Below are positions 21,641 through 31,945 of a stretch of 64,000 bases of DNA, piece by piece. Source of the stretch: Hericium rajendrae (taxonomy: Eukaryota; Basidiomycota; Agaricomycetes; Russulales; Hericiaceae); assembly GCA_033439255.1 (NCBI GenBank), contig CM065886.1, positions 2,046,001 through 2,110,000 on the forward strand. Reading direction: 5' to 3'. The number at the start of each line of letters is the position of its first letter. Position 1 is the first letter of the stretch. The notes beneath the pieces were generated by a model. The model saw only the letters and a list, made by a program, of their open reading frames with translations, was not told the origin of the DNA and searched no databases. A program made the position numbers and the translations under genes.

Positions 21641-23032
21641 ATGTCTTCCGCACCTACATCCCGTGCGGCATCTTCATCTGCTTGTCCTTATGCCTCAGCC
21701 ATGGCAGAGTATCTCTCCCACCGATTTCGCAATGTGCTCAGACAACGTCAATGCGCGGCATTGAACCGGGCTGTGCCTGGTGATATTGACCGTCCTGCTA
21801 TGACAATACCGATTACTGTTTTATCTGAGCTCGACTTCGCCGCGGATATGCTTGTCACCGCCTTTTTGGATCGTGGTATGTAATTATGTGTATGCGGCAT
21901 TCTCCCCCATTGCTTAATTCCCATTAGTTGTGATCAACTGGGACATGGAGCGCTATGCAGAACGTAAACGAGAGCAGGACTCTCCAGTATTTCTGCAACG
22001 ATATCCGCGGGTATCAGGACATCCCGAGTATACCAAGCCCTGCATAGGCATTGATCGGCATGGACGGATTTTCTTCTGGTACTTGCCTGGTCTTATATCC
22101 AAGGAGCGCGAGGTATTGTCTTTTGCAGGTACATACAATCAAAACCACTAATTTCGTTCACAGATCAAGATGGCGAGGCAACAGAACATTTGAACGCACA
22201 TGTTCGAAGGTCCAATCCATCTCGGAAAAAGTCTGGAAGCACCAAGGATGGCACATGGAGGGAATCGCCCCAGCTCTTTCATCCTGCAGAGGCATGTAGC
22301 CGATTCACCCCAGGGACGGTGTCTGTGTCTCCTGCATGGTTTCAGCAGGCGCACACTGTGTGTATCATATTTCCCAATTCATATCTATGTCTCCAGCTCA
22401 TGCACTGGTTCATATAGGGGCCCAACGATGACTTGTTTACTTCGCCACTGATAAACCCGGCAAAACGCAACATTGATGGCGCGAACTGGGTGGCTGACAT
22501 TGCAGAGTCCGCTGCGCTATTCAGCGCTATTCTAAGCGTTGTTCATCCAGAGCTCTACGATGCCGCGGCATCCGTCATGAAGGAGCTCAAGGGCATTGAA
22601 CGACTTGCTCCAGCCCTTCAGCAATGGCCATCTGTGTTCAACGGAGTTGCGGTCATATCTAACCGGCAAACACCGGCTCATCGCGATGGGCAGAGTCGTG
22701 CCTCATGGTATGACATTCTCTGCACCATCGGTCCCTATCAGAGCGCAACGTTTGCGCTTCCAGGAACTGGCCTAGAACTGAATTACAAACCCCGCACTGT
22801 CATAGCAGTGTCTGGCAAAGCCCTGGAACATTCAGTCTCAGACTTTGTTGGGGAGCGCATTTGTTACGCATGGTTCATGAGAGATGCCGTGCATGATCGC
22901 ATTGGGCAGGAGGCAGCCGGATGGATGCGGGTCAGCAGGTATGAGACCATGCACGCTGAGGCGGCTGTTGGCGATTCCGAAGATGATCTGGAGCAATCGG
23001 TGCTGGATCTCCGGAGATTGGCGTTATCTTGA
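21641..23032 (+). CDS. TET/JBP-family 2-oxoglutarate/Fe(II) dioxygenase
   Basis: Four exons: 21641-21875, 21928-22128, 22164-22357 and 22418-23032, all in phase, giving 414 aa. An in-frame ATG also exists at 21542. The C-terminal half holds the family signature: PAHRDGQSRASWYDIL with iron ligands H298 and D300, then LPGTGLELNYKPRTV, GKALEHSV with the third ligand H348, and GERICYAWFMR with R357 as candidate 2-oxoglutarate anchor. TET/JBP enzymes oxidise 5-methylpyrimidines in DNA, and in mushrooms they are expanded together with KDZ transposons. It lies 165 bp upstream of, and in line with, the transposase gene. No inactivating change seen. Substrate (5mC or other) is not deducible. Confidence 0.88.
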
Positions 23033-23196
23033 GATCATATGGACATCTAGAATATACCACGGCTTCTCGGAAGCATGTCATTTGCCACCATTTGTTCCTT
23101 AGTAATGAGTGTAAAACTGAGGGTCCTAATCGTTCAAACATTGTGGCGTTATTATATGCGCCTTAACACCAAGGCCCATGCACCATCAGTCCCAGC

Positions 23197-26100
23197 ATGG
23201 CCCGCACCAAGCCGGGCAGGAATAAAGTACGATATACTGCACCCCTCCATGGCAATGTCCATGTCACCCTGGTTGTGCAGAAGACGTCCCGCGGGTGGAA
23301 CCAAGTCGGAATTGAAAAGGCTGGATCACGTAGACTGCTGAGCGAAACCCCTTCTAACCTCACTCCTACGCCTGACAGGGAGGGAAGTGGACCATCCAGG
23401 GATGCTGTCTTCAATGCTCTCCCAGGGCCACGTACTGCCGACTATGAAGTCATGAACAACGACTTTGTAGAGGAGGAGGACGGGATTCGTGACCCATTAG
23501 CAGATGTACATCACAAGGTGGGTAGGATAACCTCGGCATGCCGCAGGACACGGTGCTGATGCCGCGAGCAAGGGACAGCATGATTACTTGCGCGAATGGC
23601 TACCCAAACGTTCAGACTACATCCATGCCATGTTGGATACCGAGTGCCCGCCAGTTGATACCCAGTGCGTTACCTGCAAGAGTCAAGAAGGTGTCTGGCG
23701 ATGTATGGACTGTCTAGGGCAGATGTTCGAATGCACTCCCTGTTTCTCTAAACGTCATACGGCCTTGCCATTCCACCGCGTCGAACGCTGGACTGGCGAA
23801 TTCTTTTCTCCATCATGGCTTCGCTTCGCCGGTGTCAAGATTCATGTAGGCCATTCAGGACATCCTTGCCCTTATGCCAGTCGAGAGGACGTTGAATCAA
23901 GTGTGGATCCGGAGGAGGACGCTGAGGAGGATCCACCAATTGACGATGAGGATCCTACTGCACCATGGCCTGCTGATGATGAGGACCTGCTGTCCTTTCA
24001 GACTGACGTCTTGCCGAAGAAGGCCCGTGATGCCGACGGGAATCCAATTCTATGTATTGTGGACTCGAGTGGTGTGCACCGCATGCCGGTTGTCTGGTGT
24101 CAATGTCCTAATGCAGATCCCCTCCCCCTGCAACTCTTCCGTATGCAGATGTTCCCATCTACATTCCACTCACCTGAGACGGCATTTACCTTCCGCGTTC
24201 TGGATGACTTTCGGCTGGACAACCTGGAATGCAAGACGACGGCTTACCATTTCTATCATAAGTTGCGAAGGCTCACGAATAGTGCATTTCCGTCCAGTGT
24301 ACCAGTATGTGTCTGTCTCGACGTGGGCCATCACCATGCTGACTGTAATCCAGGATAGATACCGGGAGTTGTTGCGGGTTGAGCGGCAATGGCGGGATAT
24401 GAAACTCAGGAAGTGGTTTGGTATGGGTCACGACCCAGAGGATTCAGAAACACCAGGATGCCGCGCGATGTTCTGCCCTACCTGCGCACAGCCAGAATTC
24501 AATCTACCAGATGACTGGAAGACAGCTGACCCCAGACGGTAACTCGCTCCTCACATGGTGCATGACCTATGGCTTACCGTCCTGCATGTAGTTGGATTTT
24601 TCTCAGGACGTTTGTGATGGACGGCAACTTTGAGTCCACAGGAAGCAAGATGCGCAGACCGGCCAACGACGTCCAGCTTAGCGAAGGGGCCGGATTCATG
24701 GTTGGACAAGCAGAGTACAAGAAGCACTTGAAGGCGGCTAATGACCAACGCGAGGTGCGCATCATTTGACCATATCACCAGAACACCGTTGAGGTATCCC
24801 GCGGCATATAGCGATCCACCTGCAACGAGCACCGGGCGGTCAATCGTGTCAATGCTGATCGCCATCACGTTGAACATACCGGAATTGGAGCAACGGCTTG
24901 CTGCCATGGGTGCTTCTACCCGCACTCTACAGTTGATTTTCAGAAGGGCGAGCGGTTGGTCTATGATTTCAGCCATGTGGAATGAACATGCTGACCAGTG
25001 TAACAGACAAATGAACATGGACTACTCCGCGTGTCAGGCCATTAACTTTAGAAGCAAAGGTATAGAAATCGTCATGAAAATATACGACATCATATGCCAG
25101 TGGCGCAAGAAATTCCGAGAACGCGTGGCTAACAGTGAATTCCTATCTCTTCCTGATAGCATCGTCGAGATGAAGGCTGCGATGCGATTGGACTGTTTCA
25201 TGTGCATGGGCACAAGGATGAATGCATCCCAGCATTTTCACCGAATTATATCATCGGTGCACGGCAATTCGATGGTGAAGTTGTCGAGACGCTCTGGGCT
25301 CCACTGAATGAGATTTCTAGAAGCACCAGTGGCATGTCGACATCCCACCGTCGGGAAGTTCTAGACGACCATATGAATGATTCAAACTGGAAGAAGCTCA
25401 TTGGAATGGGTACTGATCTGAATCGCCATATCCCGTTTATGCCGCTGACCCACTATACAGTGAACTACCTATCGCGGCGGTATCGGGCTGGAAAGGTAGA
25501 ATTAGAAAAGGCAATCACGGCATTCAAGAGTATCAATTCCACGGTCTCACGGGATAAACGGGATGACTGGGCGAACGAGGAGGAAGAGGCACAAAGCAAA
25601 CGGGAAGATGATCCCATGGTGATGGTCAAAATCTATGACACTACGGTAAAGAAAGGTACTGTGGTATCCTGTCCATAACCTGGAGCCAGTACTAATATAT
25701 TATATGTTGTGGAAGGGCCGACAAGAGCCGATATCCTCGTCAGGCTAAACAAACTAGAATTGGACCGTGGACAGGGCCTTGGCGCTGCGGCATGGATAAC
25801 ACTGGGCCTCCGGATTCAAGAGACACAGTTCGTTGTTTCACCTGACGTATTTGATTTGATCTCAACCTAAATCTCAAACCGCAGGCTGTCTATTGTATCG
25901 CTTGTCCGCAAAGTGGGGTCGAGCCCTACCTCGGCACAAAAGAATGATCTCGAGGACAAACGAAGACGTCTGCAATCCCGTGTGACGACCTTTGAGCGTG
26001 CTGCATGCCAGTTTTTACCCTACGACATCGATACGGCTAATCACGGCATCCCTCTCTCCGCTGGAGATGGAGATCAGTTTGATCACGTTGGAGAAGAAGA

Positions 26101-26979
26101 CGAGGACAATGATACCCACGCTACTGCAGTACCCCGTAGATCTGGCGGTTACATCCCCATTGAACGCGTGGCTATCAGCCTACCATCTCGTCTTGATAAG
26201 GAGGTTCTCCGTGTGCCTCAGATGAAGACATTGGTGGAAGCTGAACTGGAATTGCGGGAAGGCCAGGCCAATGATGCATTGCAAAGCTTACGACTAGCCT
26301 TGGGATACAAGGCCTATGTTTTCAGGACTGATGTGCGGCAGGCCAATAGTCAACGCAAGAAGACACGGGCATGGGAGGGTGTGACCTCTATCGAAAGCAC
26401 CGTTCAACACCAGGCACGTGTGTATTCAAGATGTAGAGAGGCTATGGAAGATCTGGGTGCTAAGGAGGACATGCTCGAGAGGTTCCAATCTCTCCTTCCA
26501 GAGCATCTGAAGGTCCGCACTGCTGTCCTGGATCCATCGGTCAGGGGTCTACGCAATTCAACTCTGCCTTGGTTCTGGACGATGGATGTCTCTGGTGATT
26601 CACTTGAAGGCGAATGGCTTGCAGACTGTAAGTCGGACATTCAGTCTTTATCAGAGACGTATGCTGCAACATGATTAATTAATTCACACTATTCTCAGTC
26701 CACCGAGTTCAGTGGCTTCGTGCACGGGCAAGGATGCATCGTTGGCATGAGGAGATGGTTGTTCTTCCATTTGAAATGGATTGGACTGTGAGAGGATTTC
26801 AGAAGCGTGCAGATGATTGGGGGAGCAGGGTGGAGAAGGCCGGCGAAGAGGGGTTGCGCGGCCATGCGGCATATGGTGCACGGCAGAAGGCGATGTGGAA
26901 GGAGTTTTCTGGAAGCGCAGACACAATGTTCAAGTCTGTGTTAGGGGATGATGAACGTTCTAAATATGGTCTAGACTAA
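23197..26979 (+). pseudogene. KDZ-superfamily transposase with CxC2-like domain, frameshifted
   Basis: Exons: 23197-23521, 23547-24304, 24354-24538, 24607-24754, 24812-24954, 25007-25655, 25716-25827, 25885-26627 and 26699-26979. Family signatures in order: a cysteine cluster from QCVTCKSQEGVWRCMDCLGQ to CTPCF (CxC2-like), MDGNF (first catalytic Asp), RSTCNEHRAVN, GIGATAC then STVDFQKGER, RQMNMDYS, YDIICQW (second Asp), FHVHGHKDEC, and FDGEVVETLWAPLNE (acidic third position). At 25178-25187 TGCGA is duplicated in tandem. One copy breaks the frame between KAA and IGLFHVHGH and leads to a stop at 25307. With one copy removed the exon total is divisible by three (1112 aa). Intron 1 as drawn is only 25 bp, so that junction is doubtful. 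Confidence 0.85.
25178..25187 (+). other. 5-bp tandem duplication (TGCGA x2) breaking the transposase frame
   Basis: TGCGATGCGA lies where KDZ proteins read ..AAIGLFHVHGH... Reading through it changes the frame, whereas one TGCGA copy keeps the conserved motif in frame. It could be a footprint-like replication slip or an assembly error. Confidence 0.8.
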
Positions 26980-27081
26980 TGTACATGTACTTGGCTGGAC
27001 ATACTATGCTTCACACAAATGTGGATGGATTCTCACTGTGATCACATACCGCGGCATATCAGAGATCATTCGAACTGGCCT

Positions 27082-27988
27082 TTAGTCATGCAGAGACCTA
27101 TTCAAGGTTTGCCAGGCCCCGCCTTCATCCTGCATCCAATCCTCCATATGTTGCAAGTCGTCGAGGATGACGGAACGCTCCTTGCACCATGCATCGATGT
27201 AATTGGACAGATTCTCCGCCACAGATACAGCCTGATCCAATGCATAGTAGATGCGGTCTGCACGTCGCACCTACCGCGGCATCAGCAAGATAGCCAATGG
27301 CATAGGAGGTATGTACATACCGATTCCACATGGGCACGTACAGATAGGGCAAGAGTTCCTAAAATATCAGGGGGCGATGGTGTACGCTGGGCTGCCGTCT
27401 GCCCTTGGCCTCCATTACCCCTACAGTCTGTCAGCAGTGTTCTGTGACGCATACCAGACAGGTTCCGCTGACCTTCCGCTCTGCGCAGGTCTGTGCGATT
27501 GACCCGCCGTCCTAGTTGTGGTCCGGAGCTCCTCCCTTATATCGTCTGGCCACCACTGGGAGCGGGGAAGCCACCACCGTGGCATGTATCGCATAATCGG
27601 GTCACCCCGCGGGAATGCGGGAGCAGGTGGCAGCGCTGGATGATGACCTTCGGATAGAGCACGACCAAGGATATCCAGGTGGGTCCCAGTATCCCGTAGC
27701 AACGTAGGAATGATAATCGGCGTCTTGGCGAACTCCGCGAATCCAATGATGACAGCCGCGGCATTCTGAACACATGCTCAAATGCTGTTGCATTATGTGG
27801 TCTATGCAACGTACCAGTTCATTTTGTACTGCATTGAATGCGTACCAGTACTCATATGTGCCGGGGGGAGTGGAAATCGTCTGCATTGCATCGTGAATTC
27901 GCCATGCGATTTCGTTCAGTATGGCCTGTCCAAGCGATCCAAAAGGTGGTCTGGAAGTAAAGGCAGTCGTAGCATTAGGGGTGGTCAT
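27082..27988 (-). CDS. element cargo gene B, unknown function
   Basis: Start MTTPNATTAFTSRPPFGSLG at 27988. Exon 1 runs to a GTACGT donor after ..YEYWYAFNAVQNEL. Exon 2 (from about 27770) begins NAAAVIIGFAEFAKTPIIIP and continues to ..PVWYASQNTAD. A short exon, ELLPYLYVPMWNR, precedes the final exon RIYYALDQAVSVAENLSNYI, which ends at 27082. Helical and W/Y-rich; no recognised domain. It converges with the transposase gene, 102 bp apart. Introns carry CCGCGGCAT half-palindromes. Confidence 0.5.
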
Positions 27989-28233
27989 TGTTAGCTCACA
28001 ATACTTGGCACAGTATTGAGTGAAGGTGAGTAGTTGAGCGGCGAACGACTGGTATCGATTGCCGCCCAAGGGGATTGCAAGCACGTGCAGCGCACAGACT
28101 ACGTCATATTCCCGCGGCATGGAACAACGGCTTCAGGCAAAACATCAAAGGATAGCATAACATGCGAAATACGATGCGACAGGTTCTACTGAGTCGACCC
28201 ATGAAGGAGACAAAATCTTCCAGTCTTATGCAG

Positions 28234-28840
28234 CTATTCCTGGTTCTCCCTCTTCATCCTCGTGACGTCCTGCAGAGCATCATTGGCCAATGTCCGCTTC
28301 AGCTGCCATCGGTCCAATTGGTCCTTTATGGAACCAGCTACATATTTATGAAGATGTTCTGCCTGGGCGATGTCGTCGAAGACCTTCGCACGCGCAGCAA
28401 GAATGTCTGCGGGTGGCGTGGGCGGTCCTTCGGCATATGTGCCACTCTAAAAATGACTCAGGTTGAGTTTTTAAATGGACGGAAGACTGGTGCCTACCTG
28501 CGTGAGAAGTGCGGGAACATATCCCAATATCCCTCTTTCATTGGCTGTGTGAGCATCAACTGCCCGGCGAAATTTCTTCGACATGCGAGTACGGATACGG
28601 AATGGATCAGGTTGCCCATCAGCCTGATGGAGTTTGAGCAACCCAATATCCCGGGATAAATCCACCTTGGTCGTAGTGAGCAAACAGAATAAGTCAAGGA
28701 TATATTCGATATACCCATTGTGCTGCTGTCATCTGGGGATCCACATCGGTGGAGGCAATCTGCAAGAGTGCCTGCTCCACGCTTGCGGAGATGGCTGAGA
28801 TATTTGGGCGGGTACAAGCCCATGTATTGTCAAGAGACAT
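28234..28840 (-). CDS. element cargo gene A, unknown function
   Basis: Three exons with in-phase GT..AG junctions: an exon starting MSLDNTWACTRPNISAISAS (28840; an in-frame ATG at 28900 is also possible), an exon VDLSRDIGLLKLHQADGQPD.., and an exon SGTYAEGPPTPPADILAARA.. ending ..DVTRMKRENQE at 28234. Roughly 165 aa, helical, with a C-terminal basic/acidic helix of coiled-coil character. No family recognised. It points the same way as gene B, about 250 bp upstream of it. Confidence 0.48.
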
Positions 28841-29099
28841 GTTGGAGTCGATAACAGATCCGGTATCACGATTGCAATCACACTGGCGCCTGTGTCCCAC
28901 AACGTCACATGACTTTCATTTACGTGTTTGGAGTCACGGGGCATTGTTCTGGCAGACGGGCGTCAGAAGCATGGTGGCATGCCACGGCATATTGCCCACC
29001 TATGCCGCGGCATGATTCCGGACTAGCCTGCGGCATATGGTAGAATTACGGTCAGGCATACACTGGCGGCATAGTACCCTAGTACATACTGAGGTGCAT

Positions 29100-29470
29100 T
29101 AAGATACAAGTCCATATGAGCCTACAACGGAAAGAATGATGGCCAGAGGTACGCAGAGAATCATGGGACATGGCTGCTTGGGGATGTTACGGGCGTGGGG
29201 TACGGTCTTCTGGATAAGGTTGTAGCATCGCTCGTATTCCTGTACATTCCAGAGATCAACCGTGGCATATGCTGTAAGTATGCCGCGGCATACCTGGGAA
29301 GCATAGTACATTAGCACGCATGCACTCGGTCTGCGATACAAGTCCATATGAGCATACAATGGAACGAATGACGACCAGAGGTACGCAGAGAATCACGGGA
29401 CGTGGCTGCTTGGGGATGTTACGGGCATGGGGTACGGTCTTCTGGATAAGGTTGTAGCATCGCTCGTATT
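29100..29470 (-). repeat. right arm: two tandem ~231-bp repeats
   Basis: Inverted counterparts of the 210-230 bp repeats at 11440-12060, with unit boundaries near 29470 and 29239. The right arm has two units where the left has three. Confidence 0.82.
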
Positions 29471-29669
29471 GCGGTACAACACGAGGAGCCGGTCACCACC
29501 AGCATCACCTCCCTGTTGATGTAGAGCATCCATACGAGCAGTGGTGAGTTCATGGCTGACCAACCAATGTAGGTATGGCAGTGTGGCGTGAAATAGCGGT
29601 AAATAGACATTGTATGTAGTATGCTAAGAAATGAGCATGTGCAATCTATAATGTGTGTTGGCCAACCAT

Positions 29670-31390
29670 ACCAGCATAGTGGTATACTATTTCAGATGTT
29701 GGCCAACCATAGGGGCATGCCGCGGTAACGTGAGTCAGACATTGGCCAACCATGCTGGCATGGTACAGGAGAACGAACATGTGGGTTGGCCAACCAATGT
29801 CGCACGGTATAGCACGGTCCGTCAGATGTTGGCCAACCATAGGGGCATGCCGCGGTAACGTGAGTCAGACATTGGCCAACCATGCCGGCATGGTACAGGA
29901 GAACAAACATGTGGGTTGGCCAACCAATGTCGGACGGTATAGTATGGTCCGTCAGATGTTGGCCAACCATAGGGGCATGCCGCGGTAAAGTGAGTCAGAC
30001 ATTGGCCAACCATGCTGGCATGGTACAGGAGAACGAACATGTGGGTTGGCCAACCAATGTCGCACGGTATAGTACGGTCTGTCAGATGTTGGCCAACCAT
30101 AGGGGCATGCCGCGGTAAAGTGAGTCAGACATTGGCCAACCATGCCGGCATGGTACAGGAGAACGAACATGTGGGTTGGCCAACCAATGTCGGACGGTAT
30201 AGTACGGTCCGTCAGATGTTGGCCAACCATAGGGGCATGCCGCGGTAAAGTGAGTCAGACATTGGCCAACCATGCTGGCATGGTACAGGAGAACGAACAT
30301 GTGGGTTGGCCAACCAATGTCGCACGGTATAGTACGGTCCGTCAGATGTTGGCCAACCATAGGGGCATGCCGCGGTAACGTGAGTCAGACATTGGCCAAC
30401 CATGCTGGCATGGTACAGGAGAACGAACATGTGGGTTGGCCAACCAATGTCGCACGGTATAGCACGGTCCGTCAGATGTTGGCCAACCATAGGGGCATGC
30501 CGCGGTAAAGTGAGTCAGACATTGGCCAACCATGCGGCCACGGTACAGAAGAGATAATACGTGCGTTGGCCAACCAATGTCACACGGTATAATAGTATCT
30601 TCGGCTGTTGGCCAACCATGCGGGCATGGTCCTGAAGAGAGAATATGCGAGTTGGCCAACCATAGCAGCATGACAACACAGACAGGATGTCCGCGTTGGC
30701 CAACCATACCAGCATGGTACGGTACACTATTTCATATGTTGGCCAACCATAGGGGCATGGTGCGGTAAATCATGTCTGACATTGGCCAATCATGCGGGCA
30801 TGACACAGAAGAACCAATATTTGTGTTGGCCAACCAACGTCACATGGTATGGTATAGTACTTCGGATGTTGGCCAACCATAGCGGGATGATGATGCAGGC
30901 AGGATGTACGTGTTTGGCCAACCATGGCGGCATGCCGCGGTAAAATACGTCGGAGGCTGGCCAACCAAGGCGCAATGGTGGGGTATATAATATCAGACGC
31001 TGGCCAGCCAAGCCAGAATGGTTGAGTCAAATACAGTAGGACATTGGCCAACCATGGCGGCATGGTTGAGTTATTTCAGCGCGACGTTGGCCAACCAAGC
31101 CGGAATGCCACCGTATGAATATACGGGACGTTGGCCAACCGCAGAGGCATGCCGCAGTTAAAGATATGTGAGGTTGGCCAATCAAGCCAGAATGGTAGCG
31201 TATAATTATATGGGATGTTGGTCAACCATAGCGGCATGTTGGTGCAGAAAGGATATGCACATTGGCCAATCATAAGGTCATGCAGCCTTGCGGCATATTG
31301 GATATTGGCCAAGCATACTGATATGCCGCAATATGCCGTGGTAGGCTGAGGCATATTTTGTGCTTGGCCAGGCATATTCGATTGCAGAAA
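29670..31390. repeat. right arm: 43-44 bp tandem array with TTGGCCAA core
   Basis: Inverted counterpart of 9890-11255, with the same 43-44 bp spacing. The 130-bp higher-order unit recurs from about 29692 to 30490. Between matching landmarks (TTACCGCTATTTCACGCC at about 29603/11308 and CCCGGGAATG at about 31450/9838) the right arm is about 390 bp longer, that is three extra 130-bp units. Confidence 0.9.
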
Positions 31391-31606
31391 TGGTATACTT
31401 GGCCAGACAATACTGCATGGTAACTAACTGTCAGGTATAGGGGCATAAGCGAACATTCCCGGGCAATGCGGTATGATAATCAAGATTGTCATTCTGGCCA
31501 TACTACTATGACTACACTAGGACGTTGGCCAACGTGAGCTCACCAATCTAGAATGCGACGGTGTCAGTTTGGCTCAACATGGTCTTACGGAAAATCAGTA
31601 CTGAAT

Positions 31607-31814
31607 CATGTGGGCCCCAAGGGTTACCCGATGGGCTTAGACCTTGATGGCTTTGGAGGAATTCCAGAGGACCCGGTCTCAAGCAAGTTGTCGCCTCCTG
31701 AGAAGTCTTAGGTAAGCCAAGCAGCGACCTCATACCCAAGTGTGTTTCTCAGTCTATCAACAATTACTGTCTCAACCGGGATTCGAACCCTCAACCACTG
31801 GAAGCTTGACATTA
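31607..31814. other. right internal segment of the LTR-like shell
   Basis: No ORF of note. On the minus strand GGTTCGAATCC (31779-31789) matches the tRNA B-box/T-arm consensus, but the flanking bases do not form an acceptor stem, so I do not call a tRNA gene. It may be a tRNA-derived fragment near the priming end of a minus-strand LTR element. Confidence 0.4.
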
Positions 31815-31945
31815 TGTAAGGACTGACTCAGATTGGTGTGCCACAATGTAACGCCTACGCCAAAAGGGTGCAATGTCAAGCTTGGCTTGACATCTGGCAC
31901 ACGGTATATATACACTTCTAAGTCATGAAGGACCAATTCATGACA
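31815..31945. repeat. 131-bp LTR-like terminal direct repeat, right
   Basis: Full-length match to 9536-9666 in the same orientation, TG..CA ends, followed by CTAAT at 31946-31950. Confidence 0.82.

Larger units (their letters stand above)
11621..29291. repeat. dispersed 12-bp palindrome ATGCCGCGGCAT
   Basis: Perfect copies at 11621-11632, 12043-12054, 16693-16704, 16856-16867, 22560-22571 (inside the TET/JBP coding sequence), 29002-29013 and 29280-29291. Near-matches with one intact half (CCGCGGCAT or ATGCCGCGG) occur near 10351, 10796, 11056, 11186, 11644, 11863, 12284, 12384, 16636, 24799, 27049, 27272, 27756 and 28111. I noticed only one CCGCGGCAT in the gene-rich part of the window (near 58789). 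The core CCGCGG holds two CpGs. This may be an element-specific protein-binding site. Confidence 0.75.
9731..31606. mobile_element. KDZ-TET element with large inverted terminal arms
   Basis: A 21.9-kb segment bounded by inverted arms. The outermost recognisable pairing is ATTCAGTACT.. on the left (9733 onward) with ..AGTACTGAAT on the right (to about 31606), then GAGCCAAACTGACACCG.. and its complement. The right arm has an extra 35-40 bp near 31505-31540. Inside are seven genes, including a KDZ transposase and a TET/JBP dioxygenase, a combination established for mushroom genomes. Exact ends and the target duplication of this inner element could not be fixed by eye. Confidence 0.82.
9536..31945. 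mobile_element. 22.4-kb composite insertion bounded by LTR-like direct repeats
   Basis: The 131-bp direct repeats with TG..CA ends and a shared CTAAT duplication mark this whole segment as one insertion event, or as a small LTR element (TRIM/LARD-like) that later received the inverted-repeat element inside it. It splits a dispersed repeat whose two halves match copy 1 at 1550-2165. No retroviral-type ORF is present inside. Left internal sequence 9667-9730 and right internal sequence 31607-31814 belong to this shell. Confidence 0.72.

Noticed and set aside
25740-25925. A second frameshift in the KDZ gene at the exon 7/8 junction
   Set aside because: Placing the donor at 25828 (after ACA CA) and the acceptor at 25884 restores the codon CAG and keeps the frame, so no lesion is needed.
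31770-31800. A tRNA gene
   Set aside because: Only the T-arm-like stretch fits; no acceptor, D-arm or anticodon stem could be formed.
9536-31945. Starship-type giant element or Helitron
   Set aside because: No tyrosine recombinase (DUF3435-like captain) and no Rep/helicase were seen. The transposase is KDZ type and the ends are inverted and direct repeats.
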